64,000 nucleotides of DNA from Streptococcus parasuis (GTDB taxonomy: Bacteria; Bacillota; Bacilli; Lactobacillales; Streptococcaceae): contig NZ_AP024276.1 in the NCBI RefSeq assembly GCF_021654455.1, positions 558,001 through 622,000 on the forward strand, in the 5' to 3' direction. Below, one piece after another: positions 26,760-35,339 of the stretch; the stretch's first letter is position 1, and each line of letters begins with the position of its first letter. The notes below the pieces were generated by a model that saw only the letters and a program-made list of their open reading frames with translations, was not told where the DNA came from and made no database searches. The translations under genes and the position numbers were made by a program.

Positions 26760-27107
26760 ATGCCTGATTATCATACAAAAAATGTTTATGCCTGTCCTTA
26801 CTTGGCAACGCAGACAGTGTTGTCAGGGAAATGGAATATTTTGCTATTGCATCATATTGAGGACGGACCGATTCGATTTAATGAATTGCATCGTAGATTG
26901 GATGGAATTTCTCAGGCAACTTTGACCAAGCAGTTGCGCCAATTGGAAGAAGATGGCTTGATTACGCGCAAAGTATATGCCCAGGTACCGCCAAAAGTTG
27001 AATATAAACTGAGTGAAATTGGGCAGGAATTTAAGTTGGTCTTGGAGCAAATTGAAACTTTTGGGGATAAATACATCAACTTTGTCAAATCAAAAAAATC
27101 TGAATGA
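26760..27107 (+). CDS. HxlR family transcriptional regulator
   Basis: A 115-residue winged-helix regulator. It has the hallmark N-terminal Cys in YACPYLATQTVLSGKW (redox-sensitive in YodB/CatR), the recognition region LDGISQATLTKQLRQLEEDG (about 44-63) and the wing with VPPKVEYKLSEIG. ATG 26760 follows AAGGAGGAG closely; the preceding in-frame TTG is less likely. It probably represses the divergent VOC gene in response to quinones or other electrophiles. Confidence 0.87.
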   Translation: MPDYHTKNVYACPYLATQTVLSGKWNILLLHHIEDGPIRFNELHRRLDGISQATLTKQLRQLEEDGLITRKVYAQVPPKVEYKLSEIGQEFKLVLEQIETFGDKYINFVKSKKSE

Positions 27108-27131
27108 GTCACTTGATTCATTCAGATTTTT
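27094..27131. terminator. Bidirectional rho-independent terminator
   Basis: A perfect 14-bp stem (27094-27107 with 27118-27131) between convergent genes, overlapping the HxlR stop. Confidence 0.85.
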
Positions 27132-27136
27132 GCGTT

Positions 27137-28834
27137 TTATAGTTCATCATCCTTAACTGCATTTAACCAATCGGCCGCAGCTTTGGCGGTGCTTTCGAGG
27201 GCACCTTCTTTGAACGGTGATTGGAGGTTTGCAGCTTCAACCACTTGCAAGAAGGACTTGGTACCACCCAAATCACAGATGCGGATGTAGTCTTCCCAAG
27301 CAGTTTCGTCATGGTCTACCTGCGTACGTTTCCAGAATTGGAGGGCACAGACTTGGGCCAAGGTGTAGTCGATGTAGTAGAATGGGCTAGCAAAGATGTG
27401 ACCTTGACGATACCAGAAGATACCACGGTTGAGGGCTTCTGACTCGGAATAGTCACGGTCTGGCAAGTAGAGGTCTTGGAGTTTTTTCCAAGTTGCCTTA
27501 CGTTCTGCTGGTGTCATTTCTGGATGTTCATAGACTTCGTGCTGGAAGTGGTCCACCAAGACACCGTAAGGCAAGAAGAGTAGAGCACTTGCCAAGTGGG
27601 TAAATTTATATTTATCGACTTGTTCCTTGAAGAAACGGTCCATCCACGGCCAAGTCATAAATTCCATAGACATGGAGTGGATTTCACAGGTTTCATAGGT
27701 TGGCCAGACAACTTCTGGACTTTGGATCCAACGGGAACGATAGACTTGGAAAGCATGACCTGCTTCGTGGGTCAAAACATCAATATCACCGCTGGTTCCA
27801 TTGAAGTTAGAGAAGATGAATGGGCTCTTGAAGTCAGGGATATAGGTACAGTAGCCACCGCTGTTTTTGCCTGGTTTTGCGACCAAGTCCAAGAGTTCAT
27901 GCTCAATCATGAAATCGAAGAACTCGCCTGTTTCTGCGGATAATTCGCGGTACATGTCTTGGGCTTGACTGACGATAAAGTCAGGATCACCTTGAGGAAC
28001 AGCATTTCCGTCCAAGAACTCAAGGTTGAGGTCGTAGTGCTTGAGGCTTGGAACTTGCAAGCGATTGGCTTGGCGTTGACGAAGATCTTGGACAATTGGT
28101 ACGATATGTTTTAGGATTTCTTCACGGTATACCTTGACCATATCACGATTGTAATCAAAACGGTTCATCTTTAGGTAGCCGTATTCCACATAGTCCTTGA
28201 AGCCAAGTTTGTGGGCGATTTCCGTGCGGACTTTTACTAATTCATCGTAGACGCGGTCGAAATCTGCTTCCTTGCTTTCAAAGAAGGCAGTTGTAGCAGC
28301 AGAAGCAGCCTTGCGGACCTCGCGGTCGGTTGATTGACCGAATGGCCCCATTTGTGCCAGGTTGTAGGTCTGACCTTGGAAATCAATCTCTGCACCAGCA
28401 ATCAATTTGCTGTATTCATCGGTCAATTCGTTTTCCTTTTGGAACAAGGGAATCACATCAGATGAGAAAGTCTTGAGATTGTTCTCTGCCTGCATGAAGA
28501 AAGTTTCAGGTAAAATATCTGCCAATTCAACCTTGTACGGTGTTTGGACAATGACACGATAGTAGTTGGTTGTCAATTCTTCAAATAAAGGATAATACTC
28601 GTTCCAAAATTTAGTTTCTTCGTTGTAAAACTCATCATTCATGTCAATGGTGTGACGAATCATCCAAAGATTGTACTGTGTATCGATGAAGCTGACTAAT
28701 TTTGTAACGGCTGCCACAAGTGTGCGAGTTGTTTCCAAGTCACTTGCTTGAGCCAACTGGTCTGTTAGGTCAGAAAACTGAGCCTTGATAGCTTCATAAT
28801 CTGGACGGACATAGGTATATTCAGAAAATTTCAT
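27137..28834 (-). CDS. M3 family oligoendopeptidase
   Basis: A 565-residue cytoplasmic zinc metallopeptidase. The HExxH site is in DVLTHEAGHAFQVY (about 349-362), and the third ligand Glu is in ETCEIHSMSMEFM downstream. The length and motifs place it with short M3 peptidases (PepF/oligoendopeptidase-F-like) that cut small peptides. ATG 28834 follows AAGGAGA; the frame is open to 28852 but without a ribosome site. It reads as a single gene and ends in a shared terminator. Confidence 0.92.
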   Translation of the reverse strand: MKFSEYTYVRPDYEAIKAQFSDLTDQLAQASDLETTRTLVAAVTKLVSFIDTQYNLWMIRHTIDMNDEFYNEETKFWNEYYPLFEELTTNYYRVIVQTPYKVELADILPETFFMQAENNLKTFSSDVIPLFQKENELTDEYSKLIAGAEIDFQGQTYNLAQMGPFGQSTDREVRKAASAATTAFFESKEADFDRVYDELVKVRTEIAHKLGFKDYVEYGYLKMNRFDYNRDMVKVYREEILKHIVPIVQDLRQRQANRLQVPSLKHYDLNLEFLDGNAVPQGDPDFIVSQAQDMYRELSAETGEFFDFMIEHELLDLVAKPGKNSGGYCTYIPDFKSPFIFSNFNGTSGDIDVLTHEAGHAFQVYRSRWIQSPEVVWPTYETCEIHSMSMEFMTWPWMDRFFKEQVDKYKFTHLASALLFLPYGVLVDHFQHEVYEHPEMTPAERKATWKKLQDLYLPDRDYSESEALNRGIFWYRQGHIFASPFYYIDYTLAQVCALQFWKRTQVDHDETAWEDYIRICDLGGTKSFLQVVEAANLQSPFKEGALESTAKAAADWLNAVKDDEL

Positions 28835-28970
28835 ATAGTTCTCCTTTTGCATTGCTACCTTCTATCTTACTCTTTTTGAAAACGTTTGGCAAATCCCGAC
28901 CCGTCCATGTTCACAAGTCTTTCTATTTATGGTAAAATGTAGAAGATTATTAGAAAATGAGGTTGTAGAC

Positions 28971-29906
28971 ATGTCTAAATTTTTAGTTTTTGGTCACCAA
29001 AATCCTGATACAGATGCTATTGCATCATCATACGGTTGGGCTCATTTGGAGCGTGAAGTGTTTGGTCGTGATGCGGAAGCTGTAGCATTAGGAACACCAA
29101 ATGAAGAAACTGCTTTTGCGCTTGAGTATTTTGGAGTTACTGCACCACGCGTGGTTGAGTCTGCTAAGGCAGAAGGTGTCAACCAAGTCATCTTGACAGA
29201 CCATAATGAATTCCAACAATCGATCGCAGACATCAAGGAAGTGGAAGTAGCAGCTGTTATTGACCACCACCGTGTCGCAAACTTTGAAACTGCAAATCCA
29301 TTATATATGCGTTTGGAGCCAGTAGGTTCAGCATCATCAATCGTTTACCGTGCCTTTAAAGAAAACGGAGTAACACCTCCAAAAGAAGTAGCTGGACTTC
29401 TTCTATCAGGTTTGATTTCAGATACCCTCTTGCTTAAATCGCCAACCACTCATGCAACAGATCCACAAGTAGCAGCTGAATTGGCGGAAATTGCTGGAGT
29501 GAGCTTGGAAGAATACGGCTTGGCACTCTTGAAAGCTGGTACCAACCTTGCTAGCAAGTCAGCAGAAGAATTGATTGATATCGATGCAAAAACCTTTGGT
29601 TTGAACGGAAATGACGTGCGTGTAGCCCAAGTCAATACCGTTGATATTGCAGAAGTCTTGGAACGCCAAGCAGAAATCGAAGCAGCTATGACAGCAGCAT
29701 CAGCAGTAAATGGCTACTCTGACTTTGTTTTGATGATTACAGACATCGTTAACTCAAACTCTGAAATCCTTGCGCTCGGTAGCAACATGGACAAGGTAGA
29801 AGCAGCCTTCAACTTCAAGTTGGAAAACAATCATGCCTTCCTTGCTGGTGCCGTTTCACGGAAGAAACAAGTTGTGCCACAATTGACAGAAGCGTTTAAC
29901 GCGTAA
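28971..29906 (+). CDS. ppaC: Manganese-dependent inorganic pyrophosphatase (family II)
   Basis: A 311-residue DHH-superfamily enzyme hydrolysing PPi to phosphate. Metal-binding motifs are [10 protein letters not shown] (His7, Asp11, Asp13), ILTDHNE (Asp near 75) and VIDHHRV (DHH, about 96-98), and the C-terminal substrate loop SRKKQV. ATG 28971 is chosen because the protein then begins [10 protein letters not shown] as in the family; an upstream frame from 28929 would add 14 residues across the leader. Terminator hairpins follow. Confidence 0.96.
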   Translation: MSKFLVFGHQNPDTDAIASSYGWAHLEREVFGRDAEAVALGTPNEETAFALEYFGVTAPRVVESAKAEGVNQVILTDHNEFQQSIADIKEVEVAAVIDHHRVANFETANPLYMRLEPVGSASSIVYRAFKENGVTPPKEVAGLLLSGLISDTLLLKSPTTHATDPQVAAELAEIAGVSLEEYGLALLKAGTNLASKSAEELIDIDAKTFGLNGNDVRVAQVNTVDIAEVLERQAEIEAAMTAASAVNGYSDFVLMITDIVNSNSEILALGSNMDKVEAAFNFKLENNHAFLAGAVSRKKQVVPQLTEAFNA

Positions 29907-29912
29907 ATACCT

Positions 29913-29928
29913 AGCACCTTCGGGTGCT
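29913..29928 (+). repeat. UUCG hairpin, copy 1 of a 16-bp direct repeat
   Basis: AGCACCTTCGGGTGCT folds as a 6-bp stem with a UUCG tetraloop. The same 16 bases recur at 30103-30118. This copy lacks a T run and is followed directly by a longer terminator. Confidence 0.7.
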
Positions 29929-29930
29929 CA

Positions 29931-29976
29931 GATTGAAGAAAAAGTCCATTTTGGACAATTTTCTTCAATCTTTTTT
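29931..29976 (+). terminator. Long rho-independent terminator after ppaC
   Basis: A perfect 12-bp outer stem (29931-29942 with 29959-29970) encloses a smaller hairpin (GTCC...GGAC) and is followed by six T residues. Confidence 0.85.
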
Positions 29977-30102
29977 CTTTATGTTGAAAATAAAAAAATC
30001 TCAGAAACGCTGAAATATCAATGTTTCTAAGAGTTTAATGACTTGCTATCTTTCGCAAACTTCTTCAATTTTTTATATTTTTAGGAGTTTGTCTACGTTC
30101 TG

Positions 30103-30118
30103 AGCACCTTCGGGTGCT
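30103..30118 (+). repeat. UUCG hairpin, copy 2 of a 16-bp direct repeat
   Basis: Identical to 29913-29928. It lies 21 bp before ATG 30140 and is followed by TTCTTTATT, so it could be a terminator or an mRNA 5' stabiliser for the next gene. Confidence 0.6.
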
Positions 30119-30139
30119 TTCTTTATTGAAAGGATAATT

Positions 30140-30679
30140 ATGGCTTACACAGTAAATTTTAAAGAAGTAGAGACGACAGGCTTAGAGGCAAGTCCAGTGG
30201 CAGATGTTCTTGCAGGATTGCGAGCCAATGAAGCTCGCTACTTCTGGAACAAATATAAACAAGAGTATGTGGTATACACACTTGATGAGAAACCTGAAAT
30301 CCTGCCCTTCATCGAGAAGGTCTTGGCAGAACGGGACATGGTTTTTCCTTATACTCCACTCAATGTAGCCCAACTTGAAGTAGATGGCATACTCTGGTCT
30401 TTTGTTTTTTATGACAATGGCTTGGCAGTTAATGTCCTCTATACGCTTGAAGAAGGTGGCAAACGAGCGGTCGGTTTCAAATTGTCAGACGGCATTGAAA
30501 TACCAAAAGAATTTGAAGGAAAATTCAAGTTTGCCCGCCAACGCTCTAAACTAGCAGGCGAGATTCGTGGCACTTTTTTGTTGTCAAGGGTGATTATTTA
30601 TAGGGTAGTAAATCTGGGGAAACCCAGATTTTTTCTCACATACTTGACTTTAAGGTATATAATAGACATACAAAACTAA
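30140..30679 (+). CDS. Hypothetical protein, C-terminus probably altered by a frameshift
   Basis: The frame encodes 179 residues, beginning MAYTVNFKEVETTGLEAS. I recognise no family; it looks cytoplasmic and mixed alpha/beta. After EIRGT (about residue 145) the sequence changes character and runs through a strong terminator hairpin at 30610-30634, which a normal gene would not do. One extra T in the T6 tract at about 30573-30579 would give RGTFFVVKGDYL and stop at TAG 30601-30603, 7 nt before the hairpin. A single-base deletion (or slippage at the tract) is therefore likely. Confidence 0.6.
   Translation: MAYTVNFKEVETTGLEASPVADVLAGLRANEARYFWNKYKQEYVVYTLDEKPEILPFIEKVLAERDMVFPYTPLNVAQLEVDGILWSFVFYDNGLAVNVLYTLEEGGKRAVGFKLSDGIEIPKEFEGKFKFARQRSKLAGEIRGTFLLSRVIIYRVVNLGKPRFFLTYLTLRYIIDIQN
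30610..30634 (+). terminator. Rho-independent terminator inside the frameshifted reading frame
   Basis: A perfect 8-bp stem (30611-30618 with 30623-30630), GAAA loop and T run; it marks the expected end of the gene starting at 30140. Confidence 0.85.
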
Positions 30680-30691
30680 GGGAAGATGAAT

Positions 30692-31102
30692 ATGAACATT
30701 AAAGAAGTTTGTCAAGTGACAGGTCTATCGGCAGATACCATTCGCTACTATGAGCGGATTGGGCTTGTTCCCAAAATTGTACGAAAATCTTCTGGAGTGA
30801 GGGACTTTGCGGAAAATGATATAGCCATCTTGGAATTTGTTGGCTGTTTTAGGACTGCGGGTATGTCGATTGAGCGCTTGATTGAGTACATGGGCTTGGT
30901 GCAGGCTGGAGATAGTACAGTGGAAGCTCGGATCGATTTACTAAAAGAAGAGCAGGAAGAATTGCGGTCACGATTGTTGGAAATTCAGCAAGCTTTAGAC
31001 CGTTTGGATTATAAAATTGAAAATTATCAAACCATTCTAAGAGGAAATGAAAGTGAATTGTTTGATGAGGGGAGAAGGGCAAGCAAAAAGAGCGGGGAAT
31101 AA
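30692..31102 (+). CDS. MerR family transcriptional regulator
   Basis: A 136-residue regulator: winged helix-turn-helix (residues 1-70: IKEVCQVTGLSADTIRYYER and GVRDFAENDIAILEFVGCFR) and a coiled-coil dimerisation helix (about 78-118). There is no Cys cluster for metals, and its C-terminus is short, as in NmlR/AdhR-like stress regulators; the effector is unknown. ATG 30692 is chosen for its spacing from GGGAAG; ATG 30686 is too close. TTGACT and TATAAT (30658-30663) lie upstream. Confidence 0.87.
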   Translation: MNIKEVCQVTGLSADTIRYYERIGLVPKIVRKSSGVRDFAENDIAILEFVGCFRTAGMSIERLIEYMGLVQAGDSTVEARIDLLKEEQEELRSRLLEIQQALDRLDYKIENYQTILRGNESELFDEGRRASKKSGE

Positions 31103-31114
31103 TCCTCCGCTCTA

Positions 31115-31432
31115 CTATTTTTTGTTCTGTTTACGTGTCTGTTTCGGTCTAAATTTCTTTTTAAGTCCAATCTGAATTAAACGAAGCCCGATAAAGCCTG
31201 TTACACTTGCTAAGGTAAGTGCGACAAAAACCGGCATACCTAAAGACAGGTAAATATAGCTTGAAATCACTGTTAGTAAGCTAAACAAAACAATATTGAC
31301 AAAAAATACTAACTCTTTAACGCGATAATTCTTAGTATTTCTTGCTTGATAAGTTTGGTAAGTAGCTTGTTTCTCTTTCGGGATATACTCTTCGTACTGG
31401 TATTCATGGGACTGATAGTGTCTTTGTGCCAT
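31115..31432 (-). CDS. DUF3270-like two-helix membrane protein
   Basis: A 105-residue protein with a polar, Tyr/Gln-rich start (residues 1-38), two membrane helices (about 40-62 and 67-88) and a basic tail (KKKFRPKQTRKQNKK). The layout and sequence resemble streptococcal DUF3270 proteins of unknown function. AAGGAGACGAT precedes ATG. It converges with the MerR gene. The family call is from memory and moderate. Confidence 0.65.
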   Translation of the reverse strand: MAQRHYQSHEYQYEEYIPKEKQATYQTYQARNTKNYRVKELVFFVNIVLFSLLTVISSYIYLSLGMPVFVALTLASVTGFIGLRLIQIGLKKKFRPKQTRKQNKK

Positions 31433-31575
31433 ATCGTCTCCTTTACTGCTCCATCAAGCATACCATAACATTACTGTATTTTTATGACATTTATGTTACA
31501 AAAATATTACAAGGAACAAATTAGAAAAGTCTGAATATTAAAATCAACTAGTTGGTTATCAGAAATTTTCATTTT

Positions 31576-31584
31576 TGATATAAT
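31576..31584 (+). promoter_or_regulatory. Extended -10 promoter of trhP1, leaderless
   Basis: TGATATAAT (TG 31576-31577, TATAAT 31579-31584) lies 7 nt before ATG 31592. There is no space for a ribosome site, so the mRNA should begin at the start codon. Confidence 0.65.
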
Positions 31585-31591
31585 TATCTTT

Positions 31592-32521
31592 ATGAAGAAA
31601 ATTACCATTACAGCAACAGCTGAAAGTATTGAACAGGTCAAAGAACTGTTAGTAGCAGGCGTTGATCGTATTTATGTAGGTGAAGAGAATAACGCTCTTC
31701 GTATTCCAACAAATTTTTCATATGATGAACTGAGGGAAATTGCAGAGCTTGTACATGGAGCGGGTAAAGAATTAACAGTCGCCGCCAATGCATTGATGCA
31801 CCAGGATATGATGGATCATATCAAGCCTTTTATGGAGCTCATGCGTGAGATAAAGGTTGATTACTTAGTAGTTGGTGATGCAGGGTTGTTTTATATCAAC
31901 AAGCGAGACGGCTACAATTTTAAACTAATCTATGATACATCAGTTTTCGTTACCTCTAGTCGTCAAATTAATTTTTGGAAAGATCACGGAGCTGTAGAAG
32001 CCGTTTTGGCACGTGAAATTCCATCTGAAGAGCTTTTTGATATTTCTAAAAATTTGGAAATTCCAGCGGAGGTATTGGTTTATGGTGCGTCAGTCATCCA
32101 CCATTCTAAACGAACTCTGTTACGAAATTATTATAATTTTACAAAGGCTGATGAGACTGATTTATCGCGTCAACGCGGTTTGTTTTTAGCAGAACCTGCT
32201 GATCCAGAGAGTCATTATTCTATTTTTGAGGACAAACACGGTACTCATATTTTTATTAACAATGATATTGATATGATGACTAAGTTGGCAGAACTTTATT
32301 CACATGGTTATTGCAATTGGAAATTAGATGGTATTTTTTGCCCGGGTCAAAACTTTGTTGAAATCGCGAAATTATTTGTTCAAGCGAAAGAGTTGCTAGA
32401 GCAAGGAACTTTTACTTACGATCAGGCCTTTCTTTTGGATGAGCAAGTTCGCAAACTCCATCCAGCTGAACGGGGTTTGGATACTGGTTTCTATGAATTT
32501 GATCGCAATAAAGTCAAATAA
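31592..32521 (+). CDS. trhP1: Peptidase-U32-type tRNA hydroxylation protein TrhP1 (YrrN)
   Basis: A 309-residue U32-family protein. ITITATAESIEQVKELLVAG, AANALMHQDMM and VYGASVIHHSKRTLLRNYYN are typical of the shorter partner. It lacks the Cys cluster seen in the second gene. In B. subtilis yrrN and yrrO (trhP1/trhP2) are needed for prephenate-dependent 5-hydroxyuridine at tRNA position 34. 'Collagenase' or 'protease' labels for this family are historical. It is followed 111 bp later by trhP2. The start seems leaderless. Confidence 0.82.
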   Translation: MKKITITATAESIEQVKELLVAGVDRIYVGEENNALRIPTNFSYDELREIAELVHGAGKELTVAANALMHQDMMDHIKPFMELMREIKVDYLVVGDAGLFYINKRDGYNFKLIYDTSVFVTSSRQINFWKDHGAVEAVLAREIPSEELFDISKNLEIPAEVLVYGASVIHHSKRTLLRNYYNFTKADETDLSRQRGLFLAEPADPESHYSIFEDKHGTHIFINNDIDMMTKLAELYSHGYCNWKLDGIFCPGQNFVEIAKLFVQAKELLEQGTFTYDQAFLLDEQVRKLHPAERGLDTGFYEFDRNKVK

Positions 32522-32632
32522 ATTTAAGATTTGATTTCCTATCCTAACAGAACTGATAGATCTAATAAGCGAAGATCTAATCTCTGCACAGGTTTTCAAT
32601 CATAAACCATCGTTAATAGAAAGAAGTTAATT

Positions 32633-33919
32633 ATGTCAAAAACACTGAAACGTCCTGAGGTCTTGTCACCTGCTGGGACTTTGGAAAAATTGAAGGTAGC
32701 CATTGATTATGGTGCTGATGCTGTTTTCGTTGGCGGTCAAGCTTACGGTTTGAGGAGCCGCGCTGGAAACTTTAGTATGGAACAGATGCGGGAAGGGATT
32801 GAATATGCCCATGCTCGTGGAGCCAAGGTTTATGTGGCTGCCAACATGGTAACTCATGAAGGAAATGAAGCAGGTGCAGGAGCTTGGTTCCGTGAATTGC
32901 GGGATATGGGCTTGGATGCTGTCATTGTATCTGACCCCGCCCTCATCGTGATCTGTGCAACAGAGGCACCGGGTCTTGAAATTCATTTGTCTACCCAAGC
33001 TTCGTCGACCAACTACGAAACCTTTGAGTTCTGGAAAGAGTTGGGATTGACCCGCGTTGTTTTGGCTCGCGAGGTAACAATGGAAGAAGTAGCGGAAATT
33101 CGCAAACGTACAGATGTTGAAATCGAAGCCTTTGTCCATGGTGCCATGTGTATTTCTTATTCAGGCCGTTGTGTCCTATCTAACCACATGAGCAAGCGAG
33201 ATGCAAACCGTGGTGGGTGTTCTCAGTCATGTCGTTGGAAATACAATCTCTACGACTTACCATTTGGTGAAGAACGTCGTTCGATTAAGGGCGAAATACC
33301 AGAGGAGTTCTCCATGTCTGCGGTGGATATGTGTATGATAGACCATATCCCAGATATGATTGAAAATGGTGTCGATAGCTTGAAGATTGAAGGCCGAATG
33401 AAATCAGTTCATTATGTATCAACTGTTACAAACTGCTATAAAGCAGCAGTTGATGCTTACCTAGAAAGTCCAGAGAAATTCGAAGCCATCAAACAAGACT
33501 TGATTGATGAGATGTGGAAGGTTGCACAGCGTGAATTGGCGACTGGATTTTACTACAGTCCACCAAGTGAAAATGAGCAACTCTTTGGAGCTCGTCGTAA
33601 AATTCCAGAGTATAAGTTTATTGGTGAAGTCGTTGCGTTTGATAAGGATACTATGACTGCAACTATTCGTCAACGTAATGTGATCAATGAAGGTGACCAG
33701 GTAGAATTTTATGGACCTGGCTTCAGACATTTTGAATCAACGATTCAAGATCTGCATGATTCAAATGGTGATAAAATCGACCGTGCCAATAAACCAATGG
33801 AATTATTGACCATTAAACTAGACCGTGAAATCTATCCTGGTGACATGATTCGAGCTTGCAAATCAGGTTTGATCAATCTTTATCAAGAAGATGGTCAGTC
33901 ATTAACTATTAGAGCATAA
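32633..33919 (+). CDS. trhP2: Peptidase-U32-type tRNA hydroxylation protein TrhP2 (YrrO)
   Basis: A 428-residue U32 protein. Family blocks are RPEVLSPAGTLEKLKVAIDY (residues 6-25), IHLSTQASSTNYETFEFW and EAFVHGAMCISYSGRC. Cysteines suitable for an Fe-S cluster are in YSGRCVLSNH and RGGCSQSCRW (about 180-205). The C-terminal PF16325-like domain (about 340-425) ends in PGDMIRACKSGL. It works with TrhP1 in wobble-uridine hydroxylation. AAAGAAG precedes ATG; the 111-bp gap from trhP1 holds no other gene. Confidence 0.87.
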   Translation: MSKTLKRPEVLSPAGTLEKLKVAIDYGADAVFVGGQAYGLRSRAGNFSMEQMREGIEYAHARGAKVYVAANMVTHEGNEAGAGAWFRELRDMGLDAVIVSDPALIVICATEAPGLEIHLSTQASSTNYETFEFWKELGLTRVVLAREVTMEEVAEIRKRTDVEIEAFVHGAMCISYSGRCVLSNHMSKRDANRGGCSQSCRWKYNLYDLPFGEERRSIKGEIPEEFSMSAVDMCMIDHIPDMIENGVDSLKIEGRMKSVHYVSTVTNCYKAAVDAYLESPEKFEAIKQDLIDEMWKVAQRELATGFYYSPPSENEQLFGARRKIPEYKFIGEVVAFDKDTMTATIRQRNVINEGDQVEFYGPGFRHFESTIQDLHDSNGDKIDRANKPMELLTIKLDREIYPGDMIRACKSGLINLYQEDGQSLTIRA

Positions 33920-34086
33920 ATCATTCAAAAAAGATTCACAACCATTCCAGTTTGGATATTTAGGGTGTGTCCGTCGAGCATCGTTGTGGATTCCTGTCAG
34001 AATCATTGACTAGTGGGAATGGGAGAGTTCATCAAAATAACCTATTCTCTACTTTTTATGTTCATCGAGCATGAGATAAATCAACA

Positions 34087-34135
34087 AAAAAACGCATATC
34101 ATCAACGTTTTCCTGCATGATTTTATGCGTTTTTT
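34087..34135. terminator. Bidirectional rho-independent terminator
   Basis: A perfect 12-bp stem (34087-34098 with 34124-34135) with A and T tracts on its outer sides serves both trhP2 (+) and the gene at 34123 (-), whose stop codon lies within it. Confidence 0.8.
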
Positions 34136-34479
34136 CTATTTCCGGTATGTTGCTCAGTTTTATTCTCTTGTTGCTGTGATGTTTTTACACTTTCTGGAAC
34201 AAGAGTAATTTTCTGGATGTCTTCTAGTTTTATAATGCTGGTTACCTGACGCTTGAAATTTTTCATAATAATCCGTTGGCGTACCGTATCGTATTTGACG
34301 ATGTCTCCAGTAAAACTGCGGTTCCCGTAGATGACATGGATAGAAGCATTCTTGTACAAGGCAAGTTCTATCATATTTTTTATTTTTTCCTTGCTATCTG
34401 GTTCAATAGCTATAGAAGCTTTGCTATTGCCTAAAAAGATAGAGGCATGTTCCAAAATGACTTCGATAAATCTCTTCAT
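34123..34479 (-). CDS. Hypothetical protein with a small beta-barrel-like region
   Basis: A 118-residue soluble protein I cannot place. The middle (about 45-95: HVIYGNRSFTGDIVKYDT, RIIMKNFKRQVTSIIKLEDI) alternates like a five-strand SH3/Sm-like barrel and ends IQKITLVPE. This is reminiscent of YolD-type or Lsm-type folds, but no signature decides it. The tail is Gln/Asn/Lys-rich. It converges with trhP2 and is divergent from ydbC. Confidence 0.55.
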   Translation of the reverse strand: MKRFIEVILEHASIFLGNSKASIAIEPDSKEKIKNMIELALYKNASIHVIYGNRSFTGDIVKYDTVRQRIIMKNFKRQVTSIIKLEDIQKITLVPESVKTSQQQENKTEQHTGNRKNA

Positions 34480-34571
34480 GGCATAATCCTTTCAAACTTG
34501 ATATAATCATATTATCCAATTTTTTTAAAATTGACAAGTTTTTTCGAATAGATGATTGAAGGAGGTCACAA

Positions 34572-34787
34572 ATGGCAACATTTACTTTTGAAATTGAAGA
34601 AAAATTATTGGTCCTATCTGAAAACGAAAAGGGATGGACCAAAGAGTTGAATCGTGTATCTTTTAATGGTGCACCTGCAAAATACGATATTCGGACTTGG
34701 AGTCCAGACCATAGCAAGATGGGAAAAGGGATTACTCTAAGCAATGAAGAATTCCAGGTTCTTCTAGACGCATTTGCCAATAAATAA
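34572..34787 (+). CDS. ydbC: PC4-like single-stranded DNA-binding protein (YdbC)
   Basis: A 71-residue protein: FTFEIEEKLLVLSENEKGWTK, then KYDIRTWSPDHSKMGKGITL and a final helix. This pattern fits the YdbC/PC4 family; Lactococcus YdbC is a dimer that binds single-stranded DNA through a curved sheet. It may act in replication, repair or transcription. GGAGGTCAC precedes ATG. A shared terminator follows. Confidence 0.82.
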   Translation: MATFTFEIEEKLLVLSENEKGWTKELNRVSFNGAPAKYDIRTWSPDHSKMGKGITLSNEEFQVLLDAFANK

Positions 34788-34790
34788 ACG

Positions 34791-34823
34791 AATGAAGCCT
34801 ACGCGAAGAAGGCTTCATTTTTT
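34791..34823. terminator. Bidirectional rho-independent terminator
   Basis: A perfect 10-bp stem (34791-34800 with 34810-34819) and T run between ydbC (+) and bioY (-). Confidence 0.8.
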
Positions 34824-35338
34824 GTGATTGGTTGTAATAAGCGATGACAGACGGTTACCAGTGTAATTTTTGCTAAATCTGGAAGAATAAATGGAAGGAC
34901 AGTCCAAGCAATGGTGTCAGACCAAGTAGCACCAGATACTATTTTAAAAATAAGTACTCCAGGTAAAAAGCATGCTACAGATCCAAATAAACAAGCTAGG
35001 AATACAATTACAGAGGATGAATTTGCCCTGGTAGCTATTGAGGTTAATCCTGCAAAAAGTAGGAAGCCCCAGAGGAATCCAGCTGTTGGACCCACCAGTG
35101 CAGCAAATCCACCAGAAAAACCAGCAAAAACAGGAAAACCAATAGCACCAAGTACTAGATATAACCCAACGCTAGCAAGGGCATCTTTAGGTTTGTAAAG
35201 ACAAGCAACCAAGCCAACAGCTAATGTCTGGAGAGTAAATGGAACTGGGCCAATAGATAAGCTAATTTGCGAAAGTGCAGCAATCAAAGCTGTTCCGATA
35301 GCGATATAAACAAGTGATTTTGTTGATGTTCTGGCCAT
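34799..35338 (-). CDS. bioY: Biotin ECF transporter substrate-binding subunit BioY
   Basis: A 179-residue membrane protein with about six helices. VLGAIGFPVFAGFSGGFAAL and VGPTAGFLWGFLLFAG carry the conserved Gly-rich BioY blocks; AQISLSIGPVPFTLQTLAVG-like LSIGPVPFTLQTLAV is the biotin-site loop near residues 22-36. It captures biotin and works with the shared ECF ATPases and EcfT encoded elsewhere. ATG 35338 is chosen from AAAGGGG spacing; the frame is open to 35371 but across the operator. A strong promoter and BirA-type operator precede it. Confidence 0.93.
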   Translation of the reverse strand: MARTSTKSLVYIAIGTALIAALSQISLSIGPVPFTLQTLAVGLVACLYKPKDALASVGLYLVLGAIGFPVFAGFSGGFAALVGPTAGFLWGFLLFAGLTSIATRANSSSVIVFLACLFGSVACFLPGVLIFKIVSGATWSDTIAWTVLPFILPDLAKITLVTVCHRLLQPITKNEAFFA

Positions 35339-35339
35339 T

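Noticed and set aside
28875..28892. Possible cre site (GAAAACGTTTGGCA) between the M3 peptidase and ppaC
   Set aside because: It needs a one-base insertion to fit the consensus, and its position does not overlap a clear promoter.
30644..30674. MerR-type promoter with a 19-bp spacer (TTGACT...TACAAA)
   Set aside because: It would place the transcript start on the ribosome site of the MerR gene; the TATAAT at 30658-30663 fits better.
33935..34075. Possible small RNA between trhP2 and the gene at 34123
   Set aside because: A loose repeat CATCGAGCAT/GTCGAGCAT is visible, but there is no promoter-terminator pair.
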